Source: Victivallales bacterium (GTDB taxonomy: Bacteria; Verrucomicrobiota; Lentisphaeria; Oligosphaerales; Oligosphaeraceae). Taken from it: 64,000 bases of DNA. Positions 25,870 to 35,161 of the stretch are shown here, in pieces. A model generated the notes under the pieces. The model was given only the letters and a program-made list of their open reading frames with translations. It was not told where the DNA came from and made no database searches. The stretch is taken from NCBI GenBank assembly GCA_017535315.1, contig JAFXUD010000087.1, positions 27,298 through 91,297 of the forward strand. The letters run 5' to 3'. Position 1 is the first letter of the stretch, and each line of letters starts with the position of its first letter. Position numbers and translations under genes: made by a program.

Positions 25870-28800
25870 CTATTCAAATCTGACGATGGTATAGATTTTC
25901 AGGAGTTTCTTAGGGAGAACAAAACTGATTTGGTTATCGTGATTTCGGGTAAGGTGCAATGGGATTCTTCCCTCGAAATCGGGCGAAACAGCGTATGCAG
26001 ATGTCACTCCACCGATGCTAAGCGTAAAATGAATATCGTCGGTCATCGGGGGGAAGGCATTATTGGGGGCAGAAGAGACGTTTTGTGCGACTTCTGAATT
26101 CCCTGTTCCCAGGCCATTCAGCAGATGCAGAAAAATGGTTTTATCCTGTTGATACAACGTAAGAAAAACCTTCTCATTGGCATCTGTCAGAACGAGCTTG
26201 ATAGCATCCCCCAAAACAGACCGCAGCAGGGCATGGTAAACCGCAGCCGCTGATGCGTCATATTCGAAAATCTTTGTAATATTATCAGTAAATGCTTCAT
26301 AATAAAGACGTTGAGATAGCGTTATCGGCAGATAGACAAATGTTCCCCGACCATGCGACTGTCTATACAGCAGAGGCTTCAGGGAGCCATCGTTCTCCTG
26401 CATATTCCACCTCGTGTCTGCTGAATTACGTTTCTTGTCAGCGGGGTGATTACAGGCTATGGGCTTGCTGAAGGTGAACGTCTCCCCATCTACGACCGCG
26501 CCTGTGGCGGTCGTTTGGTTTGCCCTCCCCGCGACGAGGCTGAAGCCGAATATATCCGCCAACGGCCAGGTTTTCCTGATGCGGCCCCATTGGTCCCGCG
26601 TTGCCGTCTTGGATTCCAGCAGCACTATTCCTCCGTTGGCGGCAAAACGACGGATATGCTCCAATTGTTCGTCGGAAAGACAAGAAGCCATGCCCAAATA
26701 CAGCACCTTGAACGGGCGCATCTTTTCAGGGTTCCCCAACGTATCCTCTCCAATAACCTGATAGGGGATATGCAACTCCTCCAAAGTCTGCGCACAGCCA
26801 ATAAGGGCGTTTGCAGGGGAAAAATCATCCTCCCAATTTCGAGTTTGAGCCGATAAAAGCAAGGCAACCTGGGCGATTGGAACAGCCCGCGTGATGTTCA
26901 TGTTTTCTCTGGACGCATCGAATCGTAAGAAGTCAGGCGCATTTTCTGGCTTGGAATCCGTACCGTTGGAAAAGAAAACAGGCAGTTGTGCATTCATGTT
27001 ACAGATGGCATAGCCAAAATAGGAGGTAAACCAATTACGAGTATATAGCCAGGTGAAAATGGGAGTGCCGTTATTATAACGGAAGAAATTGAAGAGTTTC
27101 TGTCCAGGGACAAACATTCGTGCCGTCAAAAGGGGATCTGAGGCGAGGGCCTCATGCCCGAACATGCTGGCAAGCTGCCCGATGCTGGTCATATCCGTGT
27201 TCCAATGGCGAGGACCTGACTGAGAAACAAGGTTTCTGAGCACACCATAACTGAACAGAGCCAGATGCGGGTTTATCTTCCGCATTTCCGCAATAAGTTT
27301 ACCCTTGACTTTTCGGTTATGCTCCAGTTTCCAGGCCGTCCAAACTCGGGTAATGTCACGCTGAAAATTGTGTTGCCATTTATCGGATTCATCAACTGGG
27401 ATTTGCCACCCTGTCTCTTCCGTGAAAAGGCGTCGGCAATGCTCACAGGAGCACGCATGGGAAAAAGGCCCCAACTCATCAATCTGCAATCCATCCACGC
27501 CGCAACGCACGATATTGGAAAGATATTCCGTGTACTTATCGAGGAACTGGGGATTGAAGGCGCATAATTGCACTCCTGGCAACTGCGTACTTATCGAACG
27601 ATTGACCTCGCCAACGCGTTCCGCAAGTCTTCTGAACCCCGCATCGACATTCCAAAGCAAGGTCGTGTCATGGTGTTCGATAACCTTTAGTCCATGCCGA
27701 TGGGCGGCCTCGCAGAGAGTGCGGATGTAATCGAATACGCGCTCATTGCTGTTCGGATACGTGTGCCTTGAATGCAAGCCGCTTAACATAATGGTATTAC
27801 GGCCCTTTTGGACAGTCTCCTCCATGAATCGTTCCATCGCTTCGGGAGAAGCTAGTTCATTCAGCGAAGCTGGATTATTGCCAGCTTTCACGAACTTAAT
27901 CTTGAAAAGCCATTGATTGGCGGGGTCTGAATAATCCAATCCCGTAACATGCCCTTGATAATCTTTAAGAGGAGCCGCTGTTTCCTGCCCTGGCATAGGG
28001 AGTTCCATTACCGAAACGCTTGGAGAGAAACTCAACGCACGGGGGAGATACTCCTCGTTGCGAAACAACACCGACGGTTCAAATCCATCGACACACCAGA
28101 AACCACGCCTGCACTGGTAATCCTCCCGATTGGAAAGAAGAAACTGGTCGCCGATGCAGGAAAGGATAAAATTGCCTTTGAATGTGATATCGACATTGCC
28201 ATCGTCAACCCACAGTGGAAGCGTGGCTGTCAGCATTTTTCCCTTGTCTAATGAGAGCCCATTAAAAAGCTGCTGTTCATTGATTGAGCAGCTAAAACGA
28301 TTGTTCATCCCATCGGGATTTCCAGCTCCAATGGTGATAAGATGCAAGCCGTCCTTCAGACCAGAGAGTCGATAGATTCCATCTTTGCCCGACAGATGCG
28401 AATAATAGACGCCTGGCGTTGTGGTCATCGTAACAAGTTTGCCAGCTGAAACCCAACCATAGCCTTTTTCGGGCAGAAAAGAGGCTCCATCGGCGGCGAG
28501 GAATCCCTCGCCATGCTTTTCAGAGCCAAAGCTAAGCAGTCGTGTGGGTCTCAAGGCTTCATTGTAGCGGAAATCGGTCAAGGCATGGTCATTGTCAAAA
28601 TTCTCCATTCCACCAAGTTTGATTCTCAGTTTGGCGGCGGTCATTCCACCAAACCAACCCAGACGGTTTGCAAAATCAATTTGTAGCCCGTTCCCATTCT
28701 CCTGGATAAGGGCAAGCCCTCTGATAGCGCCAGAATCAGACATGTTGCAAAAATCTCCAGCCCCAATCGGATGGCAATCAAAGGTTAATTCATGTTCTTG

Positions 28801-29301
28801 GGTTTTCAATGCTAAAAAACGCCAGGCGACCTTGGGAAGCGGATTGCCTTCAGAAAGGACGCCCTCCGATTTTACCCTGGCCCGTGAACTGTGAATGTAG
28901 CCAGCATAACTGGCCGATGAACCAATCAGACTCTTGGGCACAAAAAATGATAATTGAGGTGGATTCGCCTGGGTCAGACGATACGCTGGAACTTCTGTCT
29001 TGGTCGTGATTTCGACAGAACTGCCGTCAGCAGCCACCTCGATTTCCATTCTAAACCGATAATCGTCTTCGGTGCACCAGGCATTATAGACGCGACGGCC
29101 ATCGGGCAGCACCAAGTCTGAAAAGGCTATCGGCTTGCCAGCATTCTTAGCGGCGAGCAGCCCTGTCTGGATATCCCCCACTACCGTCTGCTCCCCCAGC
29201 ATGACACGGCAATTCACCCCATCTGGACGAATGCTCAATTGACTGGCTCCATAGACAAAGCAGGAGAATAACATAAACAGGATCAAACTCTTTTGCATCA
29301 T
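25870..29301 (-). CDS. very large secreted TIM-barrel hydrolase with beta-galactosidase-trimerisation-like domain
   Basis: 1143 aa with a signal peptide (hydrophobic 4-18, then ASQLS). Residues 20-480 are beta-rich, with jelly-roll-like segments. The central TIM barrel (about 490-800) includes RHTYPNSN, GVDGLQIDELGPF and, directly after, CSCEHCRRLF, a cysteine triad found beside the catalytic acid in several uncharacterised glycosidase-like families. Around 860-960 a Rossmann-like domain (RPFKVLYLGMASCLSDEQ, FAANGGIVLLES) resembles the glutamine-amidotransferase-like trimerisation domain of GH42-type beta-galactosidases. A C-terminal beta domain follows. Likely a periplasmic or extracellular glycosidase; family and substrate are not recognised. 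Convergent with the GGQ protein gene. Confidence 0.82.
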   Translation of the reverse strand: MMQKSLILFMLFSCFVYGASQLSIRPDGVNCRVMLGEQTVVGDIQTGLLAAKNAGKPIAFSDLVLPDGRRVYNAWCTEDDYRFRMEIEVAADGSSVEITTKTEVPAYRLTQANPPQLSFFVPKSLIGSSASYAGYIHSSRARVKSEGVLSEGNPLPKVAWRFLALKTQEHELTFDCHPIGAGDFCNMSDSGAIRGLALIQENGNGLQIDFANRLGWFGGMTAAKLRIKLGGMENFDNDHALTDFRYNEALRPTRLLSFGSEKHGEGFLAADGASFLPEKGYGWVSAGKLVTMTTTPGVYYSHLSGKDGIYRLSGLKDGLHLITIGAGNPDGMNNRFSCSINEQQLFNGLSLDKGKMLTATLPLWVDDGNVDITFKGNFILSCIGDQFLLSNREDYQCRRGFWCVDGFEPSVLFRNEEYLPRALSFSPSVSVMELPMPGQETAAPLKDYQGHVTGLDYSDPANQWLFKIKFVKAGNNPASLNELASPEAMERFMEETVQKGRNTIMLSGLHSRHTYPNSNERVFDYIRTLCEAAHRHGLKVIEHHDTTLLWNVDAGFRRLAERVGEVNRSISTQLPGVQLCAFNPQFLDKYTEYLSNIVRCGVDGLQIDELGPFSHACSCEHCRRLFTEETGWQIPVDESDKWQHNFQRDITRVWTAWKLEHNRKVKGKLIAEMRKINPHLALFSYGVLRNLVSQSGPRHWNTDMTSIGQLASMFGHEALASDPLLTARMFVPGQKLFNFFRYNNGTPIFTWLYTRNWFTSYFGYAICNMNAQLPVFFSNGTDSKPENAPDFLRFDASRENMNITRAVPIAQVALLLSAQTRNWEDDFSPANALIGCAQTLEELHIPYQVIGEDTLGNPEKMRPFKVLYLGMASCLSDEQLEHIRRFAANGGIVLLESKTATRDQWGRIRKTWPLADIFGFSLVAGRANQTTATGAVVDGETFTFSKPIACNHPADKKRNSADTRWNMQENDGSLKPLLYRQSHGRGTFVYLPITLSQRLYYEAFTDNITKIFEYDASAAAVYHALLRSVLGDAIKLVLTDANEKVFLTLYQQDKTIFLHLLNGLGTGNSEVAQNVSSAPNNAFPPMTDDIHFTLSIGGVTSAYAVSPDFEGRIPLHLTRNHDNQISFVLPKKLLKIYTIVRFE

Positions 29302-29358
29302 AATGCATCCAAAAACGAAAGGAACTACAAACGTTGCACAACAGATACAAACTGACTT

Positions 29359-30222
29359 TTAGTGTTTAACCGCTCCCGCTCTCACCTCGTTGTCGGGTGC
29401 TGGCGGGGGAACGGTCAGCATGCCAGCAGCGATACGCTGGCGCAGCACCTCATAGAGGACGATGGTGGTGGCGGTGGCAACGTTGAGCGAATCCGCCGCC
29501 CCCATCATGGGCAGGCGCACCTTGATGTCCGCCTGGTTCATCCACAGTTCGCTCAGCCCAAACTGCTCGGCCCCGACGGCCAGCGCAACGGGTTGCGTCA
29601 AATCTACCTCAGTCAGCATCTTGTCGGCATGGGGTGTCGTGGCGACGATGGCCACCCCCTTCTTGCGCAACCATGCCAGAGCCTCCTGCGAACTCGCCTC
29701 GGCGATGGGCATGCTGAAAAGCACGCCCGTGCTGGCACGCACGACATTGGGGTTCCACAGGTCAGTGCGCGGATCGCAGAGAATCAGCGCATCCGTGCCA
29801 GCGGCATCCGCCGAGCGCAACATGGTACCTAGATTGCCTGGCTTCTCAATCTGCTCGGCAACGAGATAAAAGGCAGGCGTCTCGCGCTGCGGAATGTCCG
29901 CCAAGGTCAGATGGCGTTGAGGCCCGATGCCCAGCAGCCCTTCTGGGCGGTCGCGATAGGTGATTTTGACAAAAGGTTCTGGCGAGACCTGGAAGAGCCG
30001 CGCCCCATGTTCATGCAATGCCGCCAACAGCTTCTCCTCGTTCTCCCCCTGGTAGAGTTCGGGGCAGTAATAAACATCGGTGATGGTAAAGTTGGCGGCC
30101 AGCGCCCGCGTCAGGGCACGATACCCCTCCAGAAGAACCACCTGGTCTTTGTCTCGGTCATGTCGATCGCGCCATTTGACAACCTGCTTCAAGCGCGGAT
30201 TCTGTAGGCTAGTAATAATCAT
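29359..30222 (-). CDS. SpoU/TrmH-family 23S rRNA 2'-O-methyltransferase
   Basis: 287 aa from the ATG at 30222; the frame is open for 109 more codons, but these overlap uppS, and the protein proper starts MIITSLQNPRLKQVVKWRDR, the usual RlmB/TsnR-like substrate-binding domain. SPOUT motifs are clear: VAEQIEKPGNLGTMLRSADAAG (motif 1 with catalytic Arg), ALAVGAEQFGLSE (motif 2) and LPMMGAADSLNVATATTIVLYE (motif 3, trefoil knot). The enzyme would methylate a 2'-hydroxyl in rRNA or confer thiostrepton-type resistance. It follows uppS by 19 nt and is likely co-transcribed with it. Confidence 0.94.
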   Translation of the reverse strand: MIITSLQNPRLKQVVKWRDRHDRDKDQVVLLEGYRALTRALAANFTITDVYYCPELYQGENEEKLLAALHEHGARLFQVSPEPFVKITYRDRPEGLLGIGPQRHLTLADIPQRETPAFYLVAEQIEKPGNLGTMLRSADAAGTDALILCDPRTDLWNPNVVRASTGVLFSMPIAEASSQEALAWLRKKGVAIVATTPHADKMLTEVDLTQPVALAVGAEQFGLSELWMNQADIKVRLPMMGAADSLNVATATTIVLYEVLRQRIAAGMLTVPPPAPDNEVRAGAVKH

Positions 30223-30241
30223 AGTCGTAAGCAATAATGGC

Positions 30242-30955
30242 TCATGCCTTGCCATATCGCCGCTGGCGCTGTGAGAAGGCTTCCAGCGCGCCAACAAAGT
30301 CTGACTCGGCAAAATCAGGCCAGAGTGTGTCAATAAAAAGAAACTCCGCATAGGAGCACTGCCAGAGGAGAAAGTTGCTGAGGCGCTGCTCTCCCGCCGT
30401 ACGCATAATGAGGTCGGGATCGGGCATCTCTGCCGTCTGGAGTGCAGATGCGAAAACCTCCTCGGTGATGGCAGAGGGTTCAAGTGTCCCCTCCTTGACC
30501 TGCTGCGCGAGTTTGGCAGCGGCACCGACGATTTCGCTTCTTCCACCATAGCTGAGCGCCAACGTCAGATTGTAGTCGGAAAAGTGTTCAGTAGCCTGTA
30601 TGAAGCTCTGCAACTTCCGCCGTGCGGGCCATGGAAGACGTTCAATCTCCCCTATCACACGCAAACGGATGCGGTTCTGAATGAGTTCCTGCCCCTTCTT
30701 CTCCAAGAAGTCAAACAGCAAGTTCATCAAAGCCGTGACCTCCGTCACCGACCGTTTCCAATTTTCGGTTGAAAAGGCGTATAACGTCAAGTACCTCACA
30801 TCGTACTTGCGACAACAATCCAATACACGTATGACGGCCTCCGCACCCGCCTTGTGGCCTTCTGTGCGAGGCAGTCCCCTCTGCGTGGCCCAGCGACCGT
30901 TGCCGTCCATGATAATCGCAATGTGCTTAGGTTGTGTTGAGTATAACTGTGGCAT
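30242..30955 (-). CDS. uppS: undecaprenyl (isoprenyl) diphosphate synthase
   Basis: 237 aa from the ATG at 30955; the longer frame runs through the hairpin and repeat region and is not protein-like. IAIIMDGNGRWA contains the catalytic Asp17; HKAGAEAVIRV, LTLYAFSTENWKRS, ALSYGGRSEI and the C-terminal IMRTAGEQRLSNFLLWQ and AEFLFIDTLWPDF are all family signatures (RTAG replaces the common RTSG). It makes the C55 lipid carrier for peptidoglycan and O-antigen synthesis. In most bacteria uppS and cdsA are co-directional; here they are divergent, separated by a hairpin-rich gap. Confidence 0.98.
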   Translation of the reverse strand: MPQLYSTQPKHIAIIMDGNGRWATQRGLPRTEGHKAGAEAVIRVLDCCRKYDVRYLTLYAFSTENWKRSVTEVTALMNLLFDFLEKKGQELIQNRIRLRVIGEIERLPWPARRKLQSFIQATEHFSDYNLTLALSYGGRSEIVGAAAKLAQQVKEGTLEPSAITEEVFASALQTAEMPDPDLIMRTAGEQRLSNFLLWQCSYAEFLFIDTLWPDFAESDFVGALEAFSQRQRRYGKA

Positions 30956-30982
30956 ATATCGTATTTCTTTCAGTGGGACATA

Positions 30983-31026
30983 GGGGTGGCGACGGCGGCC
31001 ACGCCGTCGGAAAAACCTGCCACCCC
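30983..31026. repeat. compound hairpin in the uppS-cdsA divergent gap
   Basis: Outer arms GGGGTGGC (30983-30990) and GCCACCCC (31019-31026) enclose an inner stem GACGGCG/CGCCGTC (30991-31008) with loop GCCA. It lies 28 nt upstream of the uppS start, so it would fall in the uppS leader. Just beyond it (about 31030-31085) is a degenerate GTCGTCC/GTCCC-rich tract; the rest of the 240-nt gap is AT-rich and must hold the two promoters. Confidence 0.8.
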
Positions 31027-31195
31027 CCAAGTCATTGCTCCACCACAACGTCGTCCGTTGTCCCCCGTCCGTCGTCCCAAGTCCGATATTTTTGTCATTT
31101 CCCCTTGCTTTCACAGAAAACACCATTAAACTAATATAATTTGGATTTATTTCAAGTCCATTACCCTGAAATGAAAATACCACGGAGCATCCTAG

Positions 31196-32050
31196 ATGAA
31201 AGAACGCCTGAAAACCGCCATTCCCCTTATTCTCCTTGTTGTCCTGGCATTTGCCTTGCCAGGCATTTACGGTAACATCTTCTTCCTGCTGTTAGCATTT
31301 GGGATGCTTGCCTGCGGATGCCACGAGGCATACACCATGGTTGATATCACCCTGAAACGCCCGCTTCAGATCTGCAGCACTATCTTTGCGGCGCTTCTGC
31401 TGCTTCTTGCCATGTTCCAGCATCAAATCCCCTTCACCCCTGTCGCCATGGCGGCAACATCGCTCTACATTCTTGCTAATTTTGCCATTCTTTTCCGCCA
31501 CAAACCAAACCAGGAAAACCTCCTCTCCACCTTCGCCAGCATGGGCATCTTCCTATATCTTGTCTGGTCACTTCTCTGCATTGCACGCCTTTTCTACCTT
31601 AACGGCACCCACGGACGGCTTCTCCTGCTCTATATGATTGCCACCACCAAGATGGCCGATGTCGGCGCCTACATCATCGGCTCCTCGACCGCCAAAATGC
31701 CTGGCGGAAACCACAAGCTCGCCCCGACGCTCAGCCCCAAGAAAAGTTGGGAAGGGCTTTTCGGCGGCACCCTCTTCTCCGTGGCAACCGCCCTGCTTCT
31801 GCTGCTCATCCCCGCCATGACGCGCCTCAGTGGCATCAAGCTCTTCTCCTTCGGCAGCGCCCTGCTTTTCGGCATCATCGCATCCGTAGCGGGACTGCTT
31901 GGCGACCTGGCGGAATCCGCACTGAAACGGGCTGCCAACCTGAAGGACTCTGGCAGAATCCCTGGCATCGGCGGCATCCTGGATGTTCTGGACAGCCTAA
32001 TCCCAGTCGCCCCGCTCTTCTTGGCTTACGTACTTCTAAAGCTCAGCTAA
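31196..32050 (+). CDS. cdsA: phosphatidate cytidylyltransferase
   Basis: 284 aa, seven to eight membrane segments. The C-terminal CDP-alcohol motif is complete: SVAGLLGDLAESALKRAANLKDSGR then PGIGGILDVLDSL (family S-x3-GD-x2-ES-x2-KR-x4-KD, then PGHGGxLDRxDS; here Ile replaces His and Val replaces Arg). It converts phosphatidic acid and CTP to CDP-diacylglycerol at the inner membrane. Its partner uppS is divergent. A perfect 35-nt palindrome begins 2 nt after its stop codon. Confidence 0.97.
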   Translation: MKERLKTAIPLILLVVLAFALPGIYGNIFFLLLAFGMLACGCHEAYTMVDITLKRPLQICSTIFAALLLLLAMFQHQIPFTPVAMAATSLYILANFAILFRHKPNQENLLSTFASMGIFLYLVWSLLCIARLFYLNGTHGRLLLLYMIATTKMADVGAYIIGSSTAKMPGGNHKLAPTLSPKKSWEGLFGGTLFSVATALLLLLIPAMTRLSGIKLFSFGSALLFGIIASVAGLLGDLAESALKRAANLKDSGRIPGIGGILDVLDSLIPVAPLFLAYVLLKLS

Positions 32051-32051
32051 A

Positions 32052-32086
32052 CAATTATCAATTAGCATAATGCTAATTGATAATTG
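32052..32086. repeat. perfect AT-rich palindrome plus TTGATAA tandem tract
   Basis: Arms 32052-32068 and 32070-32086 are exact 17-bp reverse complements around one central A (32069). They are followed by TTGATAATTGATAATTG to 32100. The element separates the cdsA stop from hemW and covers one of the two candidate hemW start codons. No U-tract follows, so a simple Rho-independent terminator is unlikely. Confidence 0.9.
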
Positions 32087-32101
32087 ATAATTGATAATTG
32101 C

Positions 32102-33196
32102 TTGATCAGCTCCCTTTACATACACGTTCCCTATTGCCGTGCCAAGTGTGACTACTGCGCCTTCTACTCAGTGCCTGGGTCATGCATTGAGACTCGTCGT
32201 CCCTATATTGCACGGCTTACCGAGGAGCTGACCTCTGGGGCTACACAGTGTGCTCCACTTGAAAGCATATTCGTGGGCGGCGGCACCCCTTCCCTACTCT
32301 CCATCGACGAATGGCATAAGCTTGGCGATGCCATCCACTCGCATTACCAGCTCTCCTCTGGCTATGAATGGACGATGGAGGCAAATCCAGAAAGCCTCAC
32401 TCCCGAGCTGGTCGAGTGCTGGGCCTCGCTTGGTGTCAATCGAATCAGCCTGGGCATTCAGGCCTTCCAACCAGAACTTCGCTCCATTATTGGACGCAGA
32501 GGAGATTTGGACAGGCTTAGAGAGATCATTACGGCCATACGTCAAAATGGCATCAGGCGGCTTAATCTCGACTTGATCTTCAACATCCCAGGGCAGACCC
32601 TTGCCCAATGGCATGATACCTTAATGCAGGCCCTAAGTTACGCCCCCACCCATATCTCCGCGTATGCTCTGACATTGGAGGAGGGAACACGCCTCGCAAA
32701 AAAACTGCCGCCACTTGATGACGAGGATTTCCTTGCTTTCTGGAATGAAACGGACAAGTTGCTCGCCACGGCAAACATCCATCGTTACGAAATCTCCAAT
32801 TTCAGCCTCCCTGGAGAGCAATGCAAACACAACAATGTCATCTGGCACGGTGGCACCTATCTAGGTTGCGGCCCAGCAGCCGCCTCCTTCGACGGCTCTC
32901 TTCGCTGGACAAATCTCCCCTCCATCGACCAATGGCTTGCACATCAACCGCCAGAAAAAGATCTTCTGCCACCTGATGAACGTGCCGCGGAAATCCTCGC
33001 CCTTGGCTTCAGAACCCTGGCAGGTTGGGAATGGAATGAGTTTACTGTGGTAACTGGATTCGATGCACTGGCACTGCGTGGAACTGCCTTGAAAAAACTT
33101 GAAAACATGGGGCTTGTACGCTTAACTGACCATGGAGCAACCCCCACCCCCAAAGGGGTGCTCTTCAACGACAACCTGGCAATGGAATTGATATAA
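32102..33196 (+). CDS. hemW: HemW-like radical SAM protein
   Basis: 364 aa if the TTG at 32102 is used. No ATG is available; an in-frame TTG at 32084 lies within the palindrome arm, while 32102 gives MISSLYIHVPYC, the usual HemW N terminus. The 4Fe-4S/SAM motif is Cys12-x3-Cys16-x2-Cys19 (CRAKCDYC). Further motifs: IFVGGGTPSLL, MEANPESL, SLGIQAFQ, NLDLIFNIPGQT and CKHNNVIWHGGTYLGCGPAAAS. HemW proteins act as heme chaperones or were formerly annotated as oxygen-independent coproporphyrinogen oxidases. It follows cdsA by about 50 nt and ends at a strong terminator. Confidence 0.95.
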   Translation: MISSLYIHVPYCRAKCDYCAFYSVPGSCIETRRPYIARLTEELTSGATQCAPLESIFVGGGTPSLLSIDEWHKLGDAIHSHYQLSSGYEWTMEANPESLTPELVECWASLGVNRISLGIQAFQPELRSIIGRRGDLDRLREIITAIRQNGIRRLNLDLIFNIPGQTLAQWHDTLMQALSYAPTHISAYALTLEEGTRLAKKLPPLDDEDFLAFWNETDKLLATANIHRYEISNFSLPGEQCKHNNVIWHGGTYLGCGPAAASFDGSLRWTNLPSIDQWLAHQPPEKDLLPPDERAAEILALGFRTLAGWEWNEFTVVTGFDALALRGTALKKLENMGLVRLTDHGATPTPKGVLFNDNLAMELI

Positions 33197-33197
33197 A

Positions 33198-33224
33198 AAA
33201 GCCCGTACTCGAAGTACGGGCTTT
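33198..33224 (+). terminator. Rho-independent terminator after hemW
   Basis: GCCCGTACT (33201-33209), loop CGA, AGTACGGGC (33213-33221), flanked by AAA and TTT that extend the stem. Perfect 12-bp hairpin starting a few nt after the hemW stop. Confidence 0.9.
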
Positions 33225-33256
33225 CATTGTCAGGTGCAGAATACCTGCTTACCAGA

Positions 33257-33532
33257 TTACCTGGTTGGTGGTGGAGTTGAGCCAGTAGCCAGTGCCATAG
33301 AAAAATCTGCAGCCGTCTCGTCCCTAGACCAATCAAGCATCAAATCCTTCTCACTTTTGGGAACTTTGACATACATGTTGTAGGTTTCAGAATCTTCAAT
33401 AATACCGTGGTTATCCCACTTGAGAGCGTCATCACGAGAATCATCCACGAACCGAGCCATATATGTTGGGCTAGCAAAAGCGGGCGTGTCGCATTCTACA
33501 GACACGTATGCCATCATGGCACCGTTCTTCAT
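33257..33532 (-). pseudogene. possible gene remnant, function unknown
   Basis: A 91-codon frame (ending ALATGSTPPPTR) with protein-like composition: YNMYVKVPKSEKDLMLDWSRD and WDNHGIIED. Reading upstream in the same frame the sequence stays protein-like (QPHVFNVGIWTDYE) but is broken by two stop codons, one at about 33566 and one close to the ATG. No ribosome site precedes the ATG. It could be the C-terminal half of a decayed secreted or pilin-like protein; no family is recognised. The remaining gap up to 33662 shows nothing else. Confidence 0.35.
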
Positions 33533-33662
33533 GCCAAACTAGAGTTCTAGACCATCTCCACACGCCTACTCGTAGTCCGTCCATATGCCAACATTGAAAA
33601 CATGGGGCTGGGATTTCTGGCAGCCGTTGAATAGTTATTCATTATTTTGGGAGAATTGATGG

Positions 33663-35126
33663 TTAATTAATCCACGGTTGGAAGTGGATGCGGTTCTGGT
33701 GCTTGCGCAGGAAATCCTCGGTGGCGCGGCGGGTGTTGATACGCGTGACGGACAGCTGGGCATCGGGGGATTCAATAAACTGCTTCAGGAGAGGAAGATT
33801 GCCCGACCCTGCGGCGGTGTGGCTGTTGAAGGCGACACGGTAGCGTCGGGCAGGGACGGGAGGCTCGCCGTTGATTGACACCAGGGTCATTTTGCCGCCA
33901 TTGTTCTTGAACAGGAGATTCCACGGACCTGAATAACGGTAGGGGTTGTTGCGGAGGGCCCACTGCTCCTCCATCAGTTGCTCCAACTGCTCGGGGGTGA
34001 AAAGCGCGCTGACAATCTTGTTCTCGTATGGGATGAGCTCGAAAAGGTGCTGCTGGCGAATCTCACCAGCAGGGAGCGGCTTGTCCGTCAGGCGGCTGTG
34101 GAAGGCGGCGTTGGCGCCGACGGCCTCGGCGATGGCCTGAGCGATGAGGTCGCTTGTCTGGCAGGAAACGCCAGGACGCCCCTTCGCCGTGATCTCCTTC
34201 TCCAGCACGATGCCCAATGGCTTCTCGTTGAACTCCTTGAGCTGCTGGAAAAACGGAGCTAGCTCCTTGGACAGCTCCTCGTCCTCGGGAAGATCAGGCG
34301 TGACTGCCTTCAGCGACGACTGGATATCGACGACCGAGTGTGTCTCCGTGTCAACCGTCAGTTTGACGACCGTGAGATACTGTGCCTGGGCGCCAGGCTG
34401 GACATACCAGCTCTTCAAGCCGACCTTCTGTCCAGGAAAAGTACGATGGGTGTGGGCGCCGAGAATCAGGTCGATTTCGGGAAACTCTGCCGCAATCTCA
34501 TGCACTTCATTGACGCCGCGCTTGTCAGGGGATTCCATCCATCCCTGGTGGATGGCGAGGATGATGGCATCGGGCTTCTGTGCGCAGACATCGGGCAAAA
34601 GCCGCGCCACCGCCCCATGCGCCTTCTCGCAACGAAACTGTTCAGCCGTCTTTCCGACGAGCCAGTTACGGAAAAAGGAGGCCTGCATCCCAATGACCGC
34701 CAGACGCGCACCATTCACATCGAAGAGCCTCCAGGCTGGCGGACGCGCCTGCCCAGGCAACTGGAAATTGGCACAGAGCAACTTATCGCCGACCGACTTG
34801 CAGAAGCCGATGTAGGCGCTATAGCCATAGTCCAGCTCGTGGTTTCCAGGTACCCAGACATCATACGGCAGCACTTGAATTGGACGCATCGCCGCCTCGC
34901 CCTGCGTGATGGTCGCCATCAGGCTCCCCTGCACCACATCACCGCAATCAACCAGAAGTGTCTGGTTTGGACGATATTCGCGGCGGATAAGCGTGGCAAG
35001 GCGCAGCCACTGGTTCATCTCCGCGTGTGTGTCCGCCGTCTGGAGAATCGTGACCTCCCGCTGGGCGGCAAAAATAGCCAAGGTCAAAAACAGGACAAGC
35101 GTACAGTATCTCCGCAAGGAAAACAT
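33663..35126 (-). CDS. UshA/5'-nucleotidase-family metallophosphoesterase, secreted
   Basis: 487 aa from the ATG at 35126, preceded by GAGGAG at 5 nt; a TTG seven codons earlier is less likely. Signal peptide about 1-21. Metallophosphatase motifs: LQTADTHAE (Asp32, His34), VDCGDVVQGS, WVPGNHELDYG and LGAHTHRT. The C-terminal 5'-nucleotidase domain (about 300-487) includes CQTSDLIAQAIAEAVGA and IPYENKIV. Periplasmic enzymes of this family hydrolyse nucleotides, UDP-sugars or cyclic phosphodiesters and supply nucleosides and phosphate. Located downstream of ppx (35 nt gap), which fits a phosphate or nucleotide salvage role. Confidence 0.94.
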   Translation of the reverse strand: MFSLRRYCTLVLFLTLAIFAAQREVTILQTADTHAEMNQWLRLATLIRREYRPNQTLLVDCGDVVQGSLMATITQGEAAMRPIQVLPYDVWVPGNHELDYGYSAYIGFCKSVGDKLLCANFQLPGQARPPAWRLFDVNGARLAVIGMQASFFRNWLVGKTAEQFRCEKAHGAVARLLPDVCAQKPDAIILAIHQGWMESPDKRGVNEVHEIAAEFPEIDLILGAHTHRTFPGQKVGLKSWYVQPGAQAQYLTVVKLTVDTETHSVVDIQSSLKAVTPDLPEDEELSKELAPFFQQLKEFNEKPLGIVLEKEITAKGRPGVSCQTSDLIAQAIAEAVGANAAFHSRLTDKPLPAGEIRQQHLFELIPYENKIVSALFTPEQLEQLMEEQWALRNNPYRYSGPWNLLFKNNGGKMTLVSINGEPPVPARRYRVAFNSHTAAGSGNLPLLKQFIESPDAQLSVTRINTRRATEDFLRKHQNRIHFQPWIN

Positions 35127-35161
35127 AATGGCTCCTCTGTTTTGCAAGGGAGTCCTCCTGG

